A stretch of 64,000 nucleotides of DNA from Aptenodytes patagonicus. Its lineage: Eukaryota > Chordata > Aves > Sphenisciformes > Spheniscidae. The stretch's first letter is position 1. Each line of letters starts with the position of its first letter. The notes beneath the pieces were generated by a model. The model saw only the letters and a program-made list of their open reading frames with translations. It searched no databases and had not been told where the DNA came from. Where the stretch lies: contig NC_134963.1 in NCBI RefSeq assembly GCF_965638725.1, positions 12,552,501-12,616,500 of the forward strand, written 5' to 3'. Shown piece by piece: positions 38,401 through 53,400 of this stretch. The translations under genes and the position numbers were made by a program.

Positions 38401-41400
38401 TTTTAGTCAGTTACCTGACTCTGCGTCCCATAAGAAGTCAGATTACAGATTTGTTAAGATTTATTGTCTTAAATATTTAGGTATTCTTTTTGCTCAGTGT
38501 GTTGTTTCCTGTCCAAGCAAAGCTGCCAAAATGATTACATGTTTATCTTACAGTGCTTTACAATAAGATTTGCAAGGTGAAGTAGGTTATTAGGTCCTTG
38601 GAGGCAATACAGCTTGTCACATCTCTAGTGCTGGATTATTTGTGCTTTTCAGCTGAGGGCTGCCTGGTTAGCTCTTGTAGCAAACTGAGCAGTCACTTTA
38701 GTTAACACAATTAAGACACCTTGGCAAGCGTCTGACCATGATGGCCATGCAAAATCTGCACTTGCCTGAATGGACTGAAGGACAGTCTCAGCACAGCAGT
38801 GTTGGTGTGGGGCTCTGCCCTTCGCGCTGGGATTTCTCTTGCAGAATATTGCAGGCTAACAGATGTACAGAAATTTCCCTGCGTATCCTGAGAGTCCTCT
38901 CTTTCTGCCACATAATTAATCTGTCTTCTTTTGTCACTGCCCTTTTTTAACTGCTTGCTGGCACTATGACAACCATAATATTCTGTGTATGATTGAATAT
39001 CGATAAATATGGCCAGGATGATGTGCATTGGCTCAGTTGCACATTAGATGAACTTAGCCCTGGATCTTCAGAGGATGTTGAATACTCAGGTAATATCGCT
39101 GTAAGAGGAGGAAGGTGAAGTTGAGCTGTTGGTTGTATAGAGTATTTATCTTGAACAACCTTATTTGGAAGAATGCCATGTCTGGACTTGGATGACTGAC
39201 AGTGTCTGGGACGAGGCTGAATTGCATTTCTAGAAGACAGGCTGTGTTTTCTTATGTTAAAGACTCAATTGTCTGGAACCTTGTTCAAATAACATTGCTT
39301 CAGTTCTGGAAAACACTAATATAGTTTCCTTTCATTATGGTAAAGTGTGAAAATTTGTTATCCCTTGTTACTAATAGTAGCCTTGAATTTACTGTTTGTA
39401 GTTTAACTATTGGAAGTTTTTTGTGATGGAATTTTTCCATGCTATCAGGAAACTTGCTGTTGAATATCCTATATCTTGGTACTGCGTAGGAAATGGATAG
39501 CTTTGGATGAACAGGGTTCCAGAACTCCATGGCAATTTATTAATAGGATCTATGTGACTAATTTGGAAAGGCTGCAGTGCCATAGTCTTTCAAAATTTAG
39601 ACCTGTTTGTTGAAGTAAGATAACAGAATCTCCTGACCCCTCCGGACACTGAATAATGCCCTCAATCATCTGAAGAGATCCAACTTATCCTCTGTTTCTC
39701 TGGCTTATTAATTCTTCTGCTGGCAATTTGTGCAAGAGAGAGGAACAAAGGAAATAATTTAAAAATAGTTGTAGGAATGATGTGAATTCATGATTCTTAG
39801 AAAGTATGGTGCCTTATCAGGTGAGTGATGTCCCACATTTTTTCCATGCAAGCTATTCAACACTGTAAAATTAAGCAAGTATTTAGATTTTCTTAAGGTT
39901 GTGGACACCTGAGGACAGTGACTCTGCAAAATGCCCAAGTAATAGAACTTCATAGTGCTCTTATTTTGGAAACAAAGTTTGCTTTGAGTAGTAGATGTTC
40001 TGTAACTAAAAGTGTCTTGGATATATAATATGTCAAGATGTTTTTTAGAAATCAATGCGAAGTGGACATTTTCTTGATGATGGGGGGGGTCCTCAGTTAA
40101 ATTTTCAGCATGTTTATAACTAAGCTTTTTTTTCTCCTTTTTTTTCTTTTTTTTTTTTAATTTTAATTCTTGTGTTACTAAACTTAAAGATACACCACCA
40201 CCACCACCACCCATTTCTGATACATGACAAGTGGGGAACATAAGCCCAAATGGTAATAAAAATCCTGCACAATTCTGTAATACCATTTGCAATTTTCATA
40301 ACAAAAGTCATTTTTTCAAATCTTTTTATTATGGTATAAATGTACCAGAGATGTACCAGAACTTGCTTTTCATTTTGGAATTAGGAAAGTGACTAACCTT
40401 TGTCAAGTTGGGGACCTCTGTCCCCAAGAAGGAGGATCACATGAATGTGAAGGTGTGCTGGGTAAGGTTCAAGAAACGTGTTGTATTTCTGCTGCCACGT
40501 GATTAGCAATGTGGTTCCTAATTCCTCTTAAGGTGTTGCTCTGTTTTAGATCAGCTACAAAACCTCCTTGCTGCCTAGCCGAGCTATGCGTTCCCCACTG
40601 GAAAGTTACAAAAACTCTCCTAAGTAGAAAATGTGAAGAGAGTGGCTGAGAAACCCTTTATGTAACTGTGTTGATTGGATTTAAGATCCGTGTCGTTGTT
40701 TTCATGACATTGAGAGAGAATTGGAAGTCCGTGATCTCAGCAGTTTAATGGCAAGGTAATCAGTTACCTGCTTTGTTTATTAACAAGCCATTGTGTTCTG
40801 TACCAAGTGTAATTTTCACACTAAGACATATTCCATCTCTGTGGTAGAAATGGGAGTTATGCTCCTGAATCTAGGTCTTCTGTTCAATCTGGGATGTAGC
40901 CATTAGTCCGGCATTTTGTCTGAATAGCAGCTTTGCATTGCGTATGCTGGAGTTGAAAATATTTGTGTTACATCACTTCTTGGACTCGTTACTGTAAAGT
41001 GCTTGTCTCTTAGAAAATACAAGCAGTGTTACCGGTCATTAGTATTAGCAAAAAAAACCCGATATTAACTGTTAAAGGACTCTCCTTAAAAAGAAATTCC
41101 ATGTAACTAATCATTAAACTTGTCTGTATGGACAGTTAGCTCTGGGCACTTCTGTGATGCTTTTTCTGGCTTATTTGTTTATTCTGACACTTCAGATTGT
41201 TTGGTTTATTTGCTAATTATAAAGAGAAATATTTCTGCTGTTTTAGAACATCCTCTGTTTTAAGATGCCAGAAACTTGAGCTGTCTTTTGTAGTGTCAGT
41301 CGACTATTCCAAACTGTTCTGGAGAAAGAATGATTGACTCTGGAAGCACTAAATTTAAGTTTATTTTAAATTAAATAACCTGTATACACAAACTTTAGGA

Positions 41401-44400
41401 AGAGCTTCTATACTTTGGGGCATTCACTTGAACTGTTTTTTTTGTTTTCTTGTTTTAGGAATTCATAGTTGTTTAACTTCTTGAAAGAAAAGAATTTCTA
41501 TTGAATGGCTTATGCTGTGGCATCGGAAGTCTGTAATCAAATGTTACAGACACTACTGTTTTGCTACAACTTGCCTGTGACAATTGCCTGAACATTAAGT
41601 TAGGTAACTGTCACAGATGTGCTAGGACATTTCCAGGCTCGGTTTCTTACATGTCTCATAGCTCACCATGAGGAGCATCGTAGCATTCATATAGCTGTAC
41701 TGTGTTTTGTAAAGGAATTTTTCACTTGTGCAATAGTCTGGGCTTGGACGTGGTAGAGATGCTTATATTTTTGTTTGTCTTTTGCTAATAAAGTTTCAGG
41801 TGGTGTATCTCTAGCCAATGTCTTCTGTTTGAACTCTCAGGGAAATCATAATTCTGTGCTTTGATTATTTCCCTATTGCCATGGCAAATAATTCATGCTG
41901 CTAATTAAGACACTGTTAGAATTGCACAGAAAGATGGGCAAGGAAAGAATACAGCCTACTTATGCTCACAATTTATGTGTCTTATAAATTTATAGAACAA
42001 TTATTGCTAAGGTAGCTCACAGTTTACAAATGAAAATTATAACCTTCTGATTCATGCTATCTATCTACTGAAGGTAGAAGGGAAGAGCCACATATTTCGA
42101 AGAGCCTCGTTTTGTCTGGTGCATATGAAGGGATGTGGTTAGGAGAAACATTGTGTCCTGAACTAGATCTGTGTTCCACTAGAGAGAAACACATTCAGAG
42201 AGACCCCTCTGTTTAGTACTGAGGGTCTGAAACTGGGAAGGCCATGAGTTCCCTAAATAACTGATGACTGGCAATTTCATGCTTAGCGGTTTCTCACGTA
42301 GGTCTCAGAAACCAAAAGGAGACAACTTTGTAATTGTGAAATGAATGGGAAGCCGTTGCAGAGTCTGGGAAGTAGGTAATAAATCCAGAAGACTATTTTA
42401 GCGTTGGTTGGAGTTCAAAGAGAAATTAGGAGGCCTATTAAGGTATGTGTTGAACATCTGGGAAATACCAACACGGAAGAAAACCGCTGGTAGTGTCTTC
42501 ATTGTCCACATCTAATACTGGAGACTCCAAAACTAATGATAATTCTGTGGTACGTTGTGACCAGATATGCTACTTCTGCCTCTCTTCTCTTCCTCCTAAG
42601 TAATATGAATTAAATTCCGTCTTGTCTGAATTGTGGTGGATAATTTGTATATTCTTTCCCACCTCAGAAAAAGTTATTAGTAATGTTTGTTTAATACAAA
42701 AAGATGAAAATTACCCACATTGCCGATGACGTTAGAGCAAAAGATGTGTCTCCATTGTGGTAGTTCATACTGCACCGTGTCTGTAACTGGGTAGTGCTGC
42801 CATTGCACACCTACTGCAGGAGAAAATAAGACGCCTAATGTTAAAAGAGAAAGTGCTTTTCTAGTCTTTCTTCTTAAAAAAAGATACTGTTTTCCTTTGT
42901 CAAGGACCTATGTGATTAGATATTTATCCTCCTTCATTCCCGGGAGAGCGGACATTGTGGTTCATGCTTTCTGTTTTGTGATACAAGATTTCATCTAGAT
43001 GATTACATCTCTGGAATCTATGTCATTCTCCCCCTAAAAGGAATTAATAAACAAATTGGCTTTCTAAAACATGCAAGAAACCTAGAGCAAACTCTTTGTC
43101 ATCACATTCCTGATCAAATCCAGCATTTGCCTTCCACAGAGTTCCTAATATTTGGTAATGTCTGTGGTTTCCCATGGGGTTGCTTAGGTGAACATAATAA
43201 GTGATAGCTGTTGAAAGAGAAAAGGATGAAGGCTGGCTTCATCATGAGCTAAACTGGGTGAAAACTATTTTGGATTGTTTATGTGTCATACTAGTGTCAA
43301 TCCATATAGTTTCTTACCTTCACAATAAGTTATTCATAAGAGAAAGAAAATACCAACTATTCAACAAAGTTTAAGTAGATTATTGAATTATTACTCATAT
43401 CTGCTTCAGAAATTATGGGGTGATTATTCACATCACCTTAATTTTAAACTCCAAATTTAGGACTGCATAAATACTGAACTGAATGGAGAGACCAGAGGAT
43501 AACTGCAAACCCTCGGTAGAAGCGTGCCTCTCTCCACTGGCTGCGTAGGGAGCATGGTCTTGTAAATGAAGTGCTTCAGATGCCCCAGGTAGGAGGACTT
43601 GAATAACCTCTGTATCCATTTGCTACAACGCCATTTGACTGAACATCTCAAACAAATTTGTAGAGAGCATGGCAGCTGAAAAAAAAGGAAGTGTTCCCAT
43701 TCATCTACTGAGGTGTCAGCAAGTACTAGTTGCTGTCTGAGAACTTCGCTCTGACTGGCACAAATGCAATCTCCTAAGCATCTCCTGCAGTATCACAAAT
43801 AAATGTGAGCCCTTGCCGTAAGATGTGTGCCATGAACGTGGCTCTGTATGTGTGTATTATTTTTAGAACTAGTTTGGGGTTGAAAATGTGCTTTCCAAGA
43901 GTTGTACTGTTATAGTAATTTTTGGAGAGATTAGAGGAAAACATTTGGATAAACCAGTGTTAAGTCCTGAATAAAGAAAAGTTCTCTTCAGTTTTCCGTC
44001 CAGAAATCACATGTCACTTTTTTGTTACTTTCTTGTATTAAGATGTCACCCAACTTTGTTCCTTTTACATAATTACTTGCTTTTTCTTGCATTTCAGATA
44101 CCTTGATTTAGAACTCTTTTAAAATTAAAATATAGGAAACGAAACAGGCAGGAAAAATGTCTTAAACTTTGTGCTGTTTTGATTTTAAACTGCTTAATCG
44201 TGCGCTTTGCTTCTTGTGAAGTGTTAGAGCGGCTTATGCCTTGTCATCAGCCGCTGCTCGTTTCCAGAGTGGCAGACAGAGAAGCCTAAAGGGAAAGTCT
44301 TTTGCGTGTGTGTGTGCTTCTTTCCAGATACAGTGACGTGGGACTTCAGCTGTGGTTTGTGCCTGCACTTGGGGAAGCTCCTCTAGCCATGCTTTAGTCC

Positions 44401-47400
44401 ACCCCTGGCACAGCATCGTTCTAGCCTTCATTTGCTGGGCTTGACAAAAATCTGGTCTGGACAATATGTGATCTCTGATGTAAGTCTGAAGCAGTCACTT
44501 GGATCTTCACTGTTGGAATGTGGGGAAGAATAATATTTAATAGAGATAAATTCCAAAGCTCCTTCCTGTTTCTCATCCAGAGCCTTTTGATATTTTCATA
44601 CACTAGCAGCTATGCAAAAGTGACAGTTAAATGGCTGTATAGTAGGTATTAATACTTGTATGTAGACTGAAATCACGCTTTCCAGAGTGGTGTGGGTTTT
44701 TTTCCTAGCTTGGGATGAATTTGAGCAGAGCTGATTTTTAATTTTTTTTTCTTAATAATTTAACACACAGAGCATGAGTTTGTTCCAGCTAATTGTTACT
44801 TATAAACTTCAAATATTAAAATTACTTTTTTGAACGTCCAGAAGCAGCAGCACATTTCTTCTTCTGCATTCTGTGTCTTTGTTTCTGTAAACTTTTGGAA
44901 TTCATGTCTGTGAATGAAAAGTATGTAATTTACTTTTCTGTCTCTGATTGTAGTATTTGATTTGCAACTTTATGCATGGCTGATGAAAGTTAATCACTTA
45001 CACATTGATTAAGATAATTTTCTCTTTTTGTATTTCAAAACACAAGATGCAGTTGCTCATGCATAAAATCTTAACTTAAAAAGTCCCCCAAACACCAAGC
45101 AGTAATGAAATAGTGTTTTAAAAACAGCTTAAAATTTATAGTAGCTACATCCTCACTGTGCTTTACTACTTACGCAAAAGTAATTTTCAAATAAAATATT
45201 AAGGATGATTAAGCGATATTTTTAAATTACTGGTTTTACTTTGTTCATCACTGTACATTCAAATCTGAATAATGCTGTGAAAGTGAAATAGCATTTTAGT
45301 ATTATTATGGACTCCAAATAGCATAGTTTTTAGTTACAGGAATCAAAGCAAAGTGGCAAACTGAATGTGGATTATGTCTAAATTTAGTAGGTGGCTTATG
45401 CATAATACTTAAACTAACAATCAACAAAAAATGCTAATATGTTTGAGTCAGCTTTGTCATCTTGCTACTACGTTTTTCTGAGTTTAACTTCTGTTGGAGT
45501 TGAGTTTATCTTCTAGTTCTGATGTGAGTGCTTTTGCCTGTAGGATGCTCTGGGATTAAAAGAGTGTTCCAAGGGTGAACTTGGTTATTTTTAGGGAGGT
45601 TAAACATCTGGATGTTCGCTACAAAACCTTTTCCAGGAAAGCATTTTGTTCCTGAGCAAGAAATATCAGCAGAAATATAAATGCAGCACAACAGCATGTA
45701 ATCTCTGGCTTCCCAAGGGACTCTGGTATTTTCAGTCTGGTCTGTTGCTTAAAGTAACTCTGAGGATTACGGAAGGATATTGGGAGGATTTACCTCTGTA
45801 GTATTCTTGTAGATGGCTTTGAGACATGGGAATCCAGAACAGGGATGAAACTGAGCAGAGGTGCCAAATTAGAAAGGAAGGAATGGTTATGGGGGACATA
45901 AGAAATACCTTTGTAATGTTTCTAAGACTCCAGGTGCTTGCATTCTGGCTGAAAAAATGTAGATTTTCGATTGAGATAGGTTGTTTAGTAGAAAATTGTC
46001 CTCTATCAGCGTTAAACAGTTTTCTGGATTCAGAAAATAAAAAAATGTTACAAGTACAATATAGGATTTGGAGAAGAAAACTTAGGTTGTATGTAATGGT
46101 TTTAAGGCATTCCCATATACATTGTATGTGTATGGGGAAAAACCTCAAGACAGTTCTGAAAGTTAAATTAATTAAATGTGTTTAACAAATAACTTTGTAG
46201 AGAGCTAGACTTCTGTTTTATATGAGCTGTCTTACACCCTTGATTATACGGACTACTGCTTTAAAAACATAACCTGGCTGCCTAGCTTAAAACTTGAATG
46301 ACTAGAACAAAAGTCTTATGCAAATACGCTAATGTGTTTTGAAATTCCAAATTTCAGCAATATTGATTGCTAAAATATTACATTTGCAGCTGAGGGGTAT
46401 TTTTGCCTCTTATCAGTTTCCAGATGCTGCTTAGAAAACTGTGACATTCCTTTTTCATTTTCTTAATACATTTTGAGTATCTTTAGCTCTACACTTTTTT
46501 TTTCTTAAGCAGGAAAATGTAAAATTTTCAAATTTTAGTTAGTTACTATACCAATTTTCTAATATTGTTGATATGATGGTAAATATATTTGTGGTGAGAG
46601 GCAATTTTTTCAACTAACTGATATGTAGGTGGTTTGTAGGTGGTGTACCCCTTGAGGATTTCAAAACCTCTCGTGTTTCTGTATTGAAAAGCTTATGTCT
46701 CTCCAGTTGTATATTAGCTAGTCTAATAAGAGATTGCTCCTCTCCACAAATACTGTTTGATTTTACTTGTATGCATTATGATAGCATGAGGCTGTTGCTG
46801 AGTTGAAAAGTCTATTTTGTTTATTTGAAATGCTTAAATCTGGTCACTCACTTTAATTTGTATTTTGTTATTTACTACATATATTACATGAAAATGTGAA
46901 TTGAAATAGATGCTGAAGGATCAGCATTCAGGCTTCCAGCATGTAAAATTTCCTGGAAAGCCAAGTCCTCTACTATAGCATCAGCAGCATGTCTTCAAAA
47001 CCACATAGTGTTTGTTTTATAGTAGCTCCTAGATGCCAGGCATATATTAAGTCATTCTGAGCCTGCTGGTACATGGACATCCCTATCAAGCCCAGTGGTG
47101 CTGTATTTTTCCTAAAAGTATTGAGCTATTAATTCCCTAATCCTTACGGAAATTATTTTAAGTTAATGTAAAAATTAAGAGACTATTGTTTCAGTGGGCT
47201 TCAGGATTCATACAAAAGTGTCAGTTTGCACTTTTCAAAGCAATTCTGTTAAAGACGGGAAAAATAGAAGTTAACCTGACTTGTATTTATGAGTTTTCCT
47301 TTCTATCCATGTGGTTGGAAGTGTTGTGATTTTTAATAACACCTGAAAAATCTGATGTGGCTGCTCCTAGCAGTGCTGGATTGGACTTCTGTCTGGGTTA

Positions 47401-50400
47401 GAGTTCTGTTGTTGAAGATTTAATCTGACTCTGCTGTAACATTTAATGAATACCTAAGTAAAAACATTTTTTTAGAAGTGGATCACTGCTCTGATGTGTT
47501 CCAGTTTGTCTAGCGTACAACACCCATTAAATGAGTACAATTTGAATTAATGAAATAAAATGAATGTTACACTAAGAGGGAGATGTGAAGAGAAGTTACC
47601 ATCTTGGGTCTTTTTGCTATGGAGTGTCAGTTGTATATTTAAGATGACCATTGCAAATTAATGGATGACCTGTGAACTTACTTTCCTGTGTAATGTTATC
47701 TTGATGCCTTTACATAGAAGTTTGCTTTTTAAAAGGCAAACATTTTGTCCAGTAAAAATAATCTTTTTGGTTTCGTTTGGGATTTCTATTAGCTTTTGAA
47801 CCTAGTTACCCCTGGGCTTGCAGAAATATTACAGACTCACCCTCTGTGTTGTCTGACACTGGATTTGGTGTGTACGTTTCAATTCTGTGTTTGTAGAAGA
47901 AGAAGGGTACATAATGAAATGACGATATCTCTCTGATAAAAGTAGTTAAATTTTCAAGTGGGCGTAATTTGATACTGGTCAAATACAAATTTCACTTGGT
48001 CCTGTACATGAAGCCTCGTATATTTCAATTTGTCCACAAGGTTTACGTGGTGCAATATTGAAGACATGATAGCTGCTGTTATGAAAGTTTGCTGTTAATA
48101 AGCCTGGCAACATTCAGAGGCTCAGCATGTGAGATGCCTCTAATAATCTGTCTGAACATTATCATTTCATTAAACCTCTACTGTTTAGAATGAGTACAAA
48201 GGAGCAGTAGGACATGTTCTCCTTCTTCTTCTTGTTTCTCAGGACTGAAAAGAACACACTGGATAAAACATTTGGAACGGGTCCGTTTGTTTTTTGTGTT
48301 GTTTGGGTTTTGGTTCCAACCCCTCCACCCTCCACCCCCCCGAAAGCACAATGCATGAAAGTGGAAGAACTGCCAGCTCTTGTGTTGTCACTAGTGTTCG
48401 TATGACTGTGGAGATGTTAATCTGAAAATGAACTTGCATTTAAGGGGGAAAAAATTGTTCAACTGGATCAGTTTACCGTTTGGCGTTGGGAAAGAATGTG
48501 AATTCCCGTATTGCTAGTAACACAATTTTAGGTCATTTTAATCTCATAGATTCCCCATTTGGTGTTTCCTTTTGCCTGTGTGCCAGCTTCTCCCCTTACT
48601 GTGTATTTTTCTAGGCTAAATAAACTCCATTCTTATCTCTCGTAGTCATTTTAGAAACTCTTTTCTGCACTCGTTCCAGTGACAGGCTGACAATTCTGCT
48701 CACACTAAAGCTAAATTCACACTTAAATACCAGTGCCTGCCTTCTCCCTTAATAGTCCTCTCTCCTTCCTGTGCTGTATTTATCATTGGCTCTTACAAAA
48801 TAGGATTAAAAAGAAGACACATGAAGAGGAGAGAACACGTCAGGAAAAATGTGACTACAGAAATGTCTATCCAAAATACCAGTGTTAGTAGGCTCAGCAG
48901 TATGGGAAAATCATAATGCTCATAATGTAAAACCTTAATTGACTTCTGTACTAAATCATACGCAGTTTTAACAAGTTAATTGCATTAGAGTCTGTTTATA
49001 TGCATTTAGTGCCATACTAACAATTTAAACTGAAGTTCTGTTTCCTAGCTTCACGCTACCCTGAGTCACCGAGCCTTTGGCACAGGTACCTTGGAAACAT
49101 GCTGCATTGACTGTCTGTATTTCTTTGTAGTGTATCACTTTGGTGCTTTATATTCAGAAGTTTTCTTCCTGTAATAAATACACGTAGCTCTCTGATTCAC
49201 TTGTTTCTGTTTTCTTTCTGTTCTAAGTAAAACAGCCATTCTTTCCTTTTGATTAAGAGACTCTGTGGAGTGTGTTGTGTGCTTGTGAGTGTGAGAATTT
49301 TAACTGGAGTTAATAGGGAGTCAATGACTTGCATCAGAATAGGAGCAAAACTGCAGTTTTAAGCTTAATTTCCCCCATCCACTGCCTTGGTTGTAACTGA
49401 ACTAATCATGGGAATTGTTTCGTGTTCAAATACGGCTTTGTGCGTTCTCTCTGGGTGGGATCCATTCAGCAGCAAAAAGCTGCTGTTTGACATACTAGTA
49501 ATGTAGATCCTAATGATATTTGATGCTTGAATTTTTTTGCCCCTTTAAAGGAGTTTATTCTTTGTAAAGAAGTTGCCTTGCATTTGCTTTTTAAAAAGCA
49601 AAATATGTTGCTGTTTGATTTTTTTAGCACTATACTTCTGGTTTTGTGAACAGCAGTGCGTTATTCCTCTACAAATGAAGTACTGGAATCATGAAATATT
49701 ATCATTACAGTATTACAGAAAACCTGGTGTGAGATTTTACTTAAAGCTTTTCATTCTAACTACATGTAAGGTTTGGTTTTTTGGTGTTTTTTTTTATATT
49801 TTAAATTCCTTGCTTTTCACTTGTATTGGAAAGTAGAAGGGGTGTTATTTTCAGTCAGTGCTTCTGCTTCAATGAAGAAATTAAACATACCTTAAATTTT
49901 CTGGGTTCAACTGCTGGTAGTTCCTTGACCCACTTGAAGCTCATTTTTCCCCCACTAGCACTTTTTTCTTGTATTATCAGGAATAACGATGATACTTTCT
50001 GCTTATATCAATATGCCTTTTGATCATATTTGTATGTTTGGAGAATAGATTGATTCATCTTAGGTGTTTGACTTGTGTGTGTGTGTGTGTCTGCCAAAGT
50101 AATCTGATACTATTGTAGAGCTTTCAGTCTGCTACAGACCCGAGAAGCTTTTTGTTGTTCTTGAAATGAACAAGTGTAGAGCTGAAGTCTTACTATCACC
50201 CACTTTTCTAAATTTAGAAAAACTTAAAGTCTGAGTGGCACAGTTTTAAAGTACTCAAAAGTAAGGTTAGTCCAGTATGACCAATTATATGAGCTTATTT
50301 TGGTGCTCTGGGAATATATGGGAGAGAAGGTCGGGTTTGGGGGTTTGGTGGTTTGTGTGTTTTGGGTTTTTTTTCTTTTTTTCTTTTAGTCAAAACATTT

Positions 50401-53400
50401 TTTTTTTGGGTGTGTGTAAGACACTTTTACAGGACGTGTTATTGTCAGAGGTGGTACATTAATTATTTGGCAATAGCTTGCAAAATAAATATGAATCTCT
50501 TAATTGTGAGACAGAGATGAGATATTTGCTCACCACTGTCTTGTGGTCCAGATGGAGCAGCAGTGAAGACTGGGACAAATAATTAATTCCAAGTAATGAA
50601 AACTCCCATGTTTTATCAGCTCGGATAACTTTTCATTATGGCTTAGGGTCCTCTGAGGTGCTGTTGGCTGAAAGTAATAACGTGCTGTAGTAGCTGTGTT
50701 AACAATGTTGAGTCATGATATAAATTGCTTGTCAGCATTTTCACTGCGGTGGCTTCTAACCCTGCTTGGAACAGGTCTTCCTGCTCCTGTAAGAGCAAAA
50801 TACCCACACTGAGCCCACACTGAGTCTGTTCTGACTGTACTGTGGCTGGCAGCAGTAACCATTAGGTTGTAGACATCTCACTATATAGCTTGGACGGGGC
50901 TTTGTTATTGAACAGGGGATTCTTGTGCAGAAGAGACTTGTACTCATTCTTCAAGCAGTAAATATATTTTATTGTAAACTGGAAGTAGGGAGCATCCTCA
51001 TGTTTTAGGTTATTATAGTCATTGTTAATGAGCTTTTCTGTTAAGTAGAAAAAGGCTTACAGAGATCAAAACATAGATGGGAGCCCAAGGTGAAGACTTC
51101 GGGGAAGTTTTTATCTTCTTCCTGTAACTAGAATAAGTGCCATAAAATGAAACCTAGCACTAAGCAGTCTTCTGTCTAATGCAGAACTGTACTACCAAGT
51201 GATTGAAAACTCTGGGTTGCATATATGACTGGGATATAAATTGATACCTTTATAACCCAAAAAGGTCTTAGCTGTCAAAATTGCAGAAAACTTTCCTGAG
51301 CCAGGGATAACCACTGATATTTCCAAATGGCCCTTCCTGAAAGCACAATGTTGTTTGGATCATGATGAGGCTGTCTAGCATAAAACTTGTAGACAGCTTG
51401 CACAGTGATACTCAGTAGACTTAAATTACAGTAACCCTCCCTTGATTTGCCTTTTTTTCTGATGTAAAAAGGTCTATTTTTGGAAAATTCATACAGTTGA
51501 AAGTGGTAATTTAGATAGAAGAGCTGTTTCAGCAAAGCTTTGGGGTAGGCTAAATATTGGACTGACCTTTGCAGAGTTCACTGGTCTGTTGGAATCTGAA
51601 AATTTACATAAAGAAATATGCTTGTGGCTCTGGCGAGAAAAGATTGTGCGTAACAGATCTTGATTTGACCTCCTCTCTTCTCCCTCCTTCCAATCCTCCT
51701 TTTGATTATTTGTGGAAGGTGGAAACAGTTTTCCAGATGAGGAAAGTCTTCCTATGTGGTCAGTTCGTTCTTGCGGCTAAGCCGCAACTTTCTTGCTTTG
51801 TCAGATGTCTCATACATATATTTATGTATGTTTTCATAGTTATATATTTATCTCTTGTTCTGATATTTGCTGATCTTAATTCTTCCACAAAAGCATTATA
51901 TTCTTTTTTTGGGGGGGGGAATTTATATGGTACTACAGCAAAACTTGAATCTATCCTCTGCAGTACACTGAAGTCTTCTATAAATTGATAAACTATGAAG
52001 ACAATTACAGACAAGACAGTTGCTTTACTTAGTTCAGCAAATAAGTCTTACCTCTTTTTCTCATTCTCATGAAACATGTTTTTTAACATACTAATAGTTT
52101 GGCCCTTGCAAATGCAGTATGGCTACTTCTTGTACCTCACTGAATACCCTAACATGTTAATGGTGCCAGGGTTTACTTGACAGTCTCGTTAATGGATGGC
52201 CAGTGCCTCAAGATGTTATACTGTGGTAGGACCATGCAGCTGTAGCAAAGGCATCTGGAGAGCTGGGGGTTATAAAAGTGTACGGGTGCTCAAAGGGTTT
52301 GTGGGGACAGATAACTTTATTATAGTTTTCAAGAGGTGGATACTACTGCATGCTGCAACTGTAGAGTTTACTAGTGAAAACAAATCTGGAAGGACTGAAA
52401 TAGCACCAACTATTACAAAATGTTGTCATAGGTTGCAGCAACTACAGTACTTGTGGTCTGTTTTGAAAACTAACTTAATTAAACCAGTGCTAACTTCTGC
52501 ATAGAAGGTTAGTTAGAGGGAAATGGGAAGGCTAGTTTTGTTTAATTTACATTAGCTCCAGCAAAGCGTGGATTACAGGTGTGTGTATTACAATGTGCTT
52601 AATCAGACCTAACTGTAAGCTGCTCCTGAAAGGGTTTTAGTCCCACCTTGTCCCTGGCCATATGTTGACTCCTTTCATCTTTGCGTCATACCTAGTAATT
52701 GTGCTACTGCTGGCCTGAATGAAAACTCACTTCACAAAAACGATAATTTGCCAAGTCAGCTCGCTGGTTTGCTGGGGTAATTTTTCCACCTCTTTCTTCT
52801 TTCTCTGCCCATGAATAAAATAAGTTTTACTAGCAAAGCCCAAGCTAATTGTAATGGTAAATGTTTGAAAAAGGAGGTTTTGTTGGCAGAGCTCTATTAA
52901 TGTCACTGAAGTCAGAGGTGAGCTAACTTAAGGTGGCTAAAATTTACAGTGTAGGGCTGGCCTGTTAGTCTCTCTTGCCTCAGACTTTTGATTTTCAAAC
53001 CAACACAGGCAAATCCTGTCTTAAGCCGAGTCCTTTAGATTTAACTGTCAAGAAGGGGTAAAAGTAGTAATTGTTTTAAAAAGTGAAACCAGGGCTGTGC
53101 CTCGGCTCAGCACTTTGCTGGGGCTGGTCTGTAGTAGGATGCCAGTGTTCTGGGACAAATTAACTGATCTGAAATGGCTCAATTAAAATAAACATGACAC
53201 ATGTAAAATACAAAATTGAGTCAAACTTTCACTACTAACAGGCTGTGTGTTTTGATATCAAATGTGTTTTTCCATATTTTCTTGTTCAGTTTACCTCATT
53301 GAAATGATACCTACTAACTTTTCTTCCATGGGGATCCATTATTGCAGACATCATTGTATGGATGTTTTGTTCACATTTTCAAAAAAATGTTTGCAGTCAT

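Noticed and set aside
39759..40292. 177-codon minus-strand frame in SPPL3 intron 1
   Set aside because: Length depends on Lys and Gly/Trp runs from the poly-T and (CCA)n repeats.
52196..52504. 102-codon plus-strand frame in SPPL3 intron 1
   Set aside because: No recognised motif and no matching acceptor or donor; it does not correspond to any SPPL3 exon.
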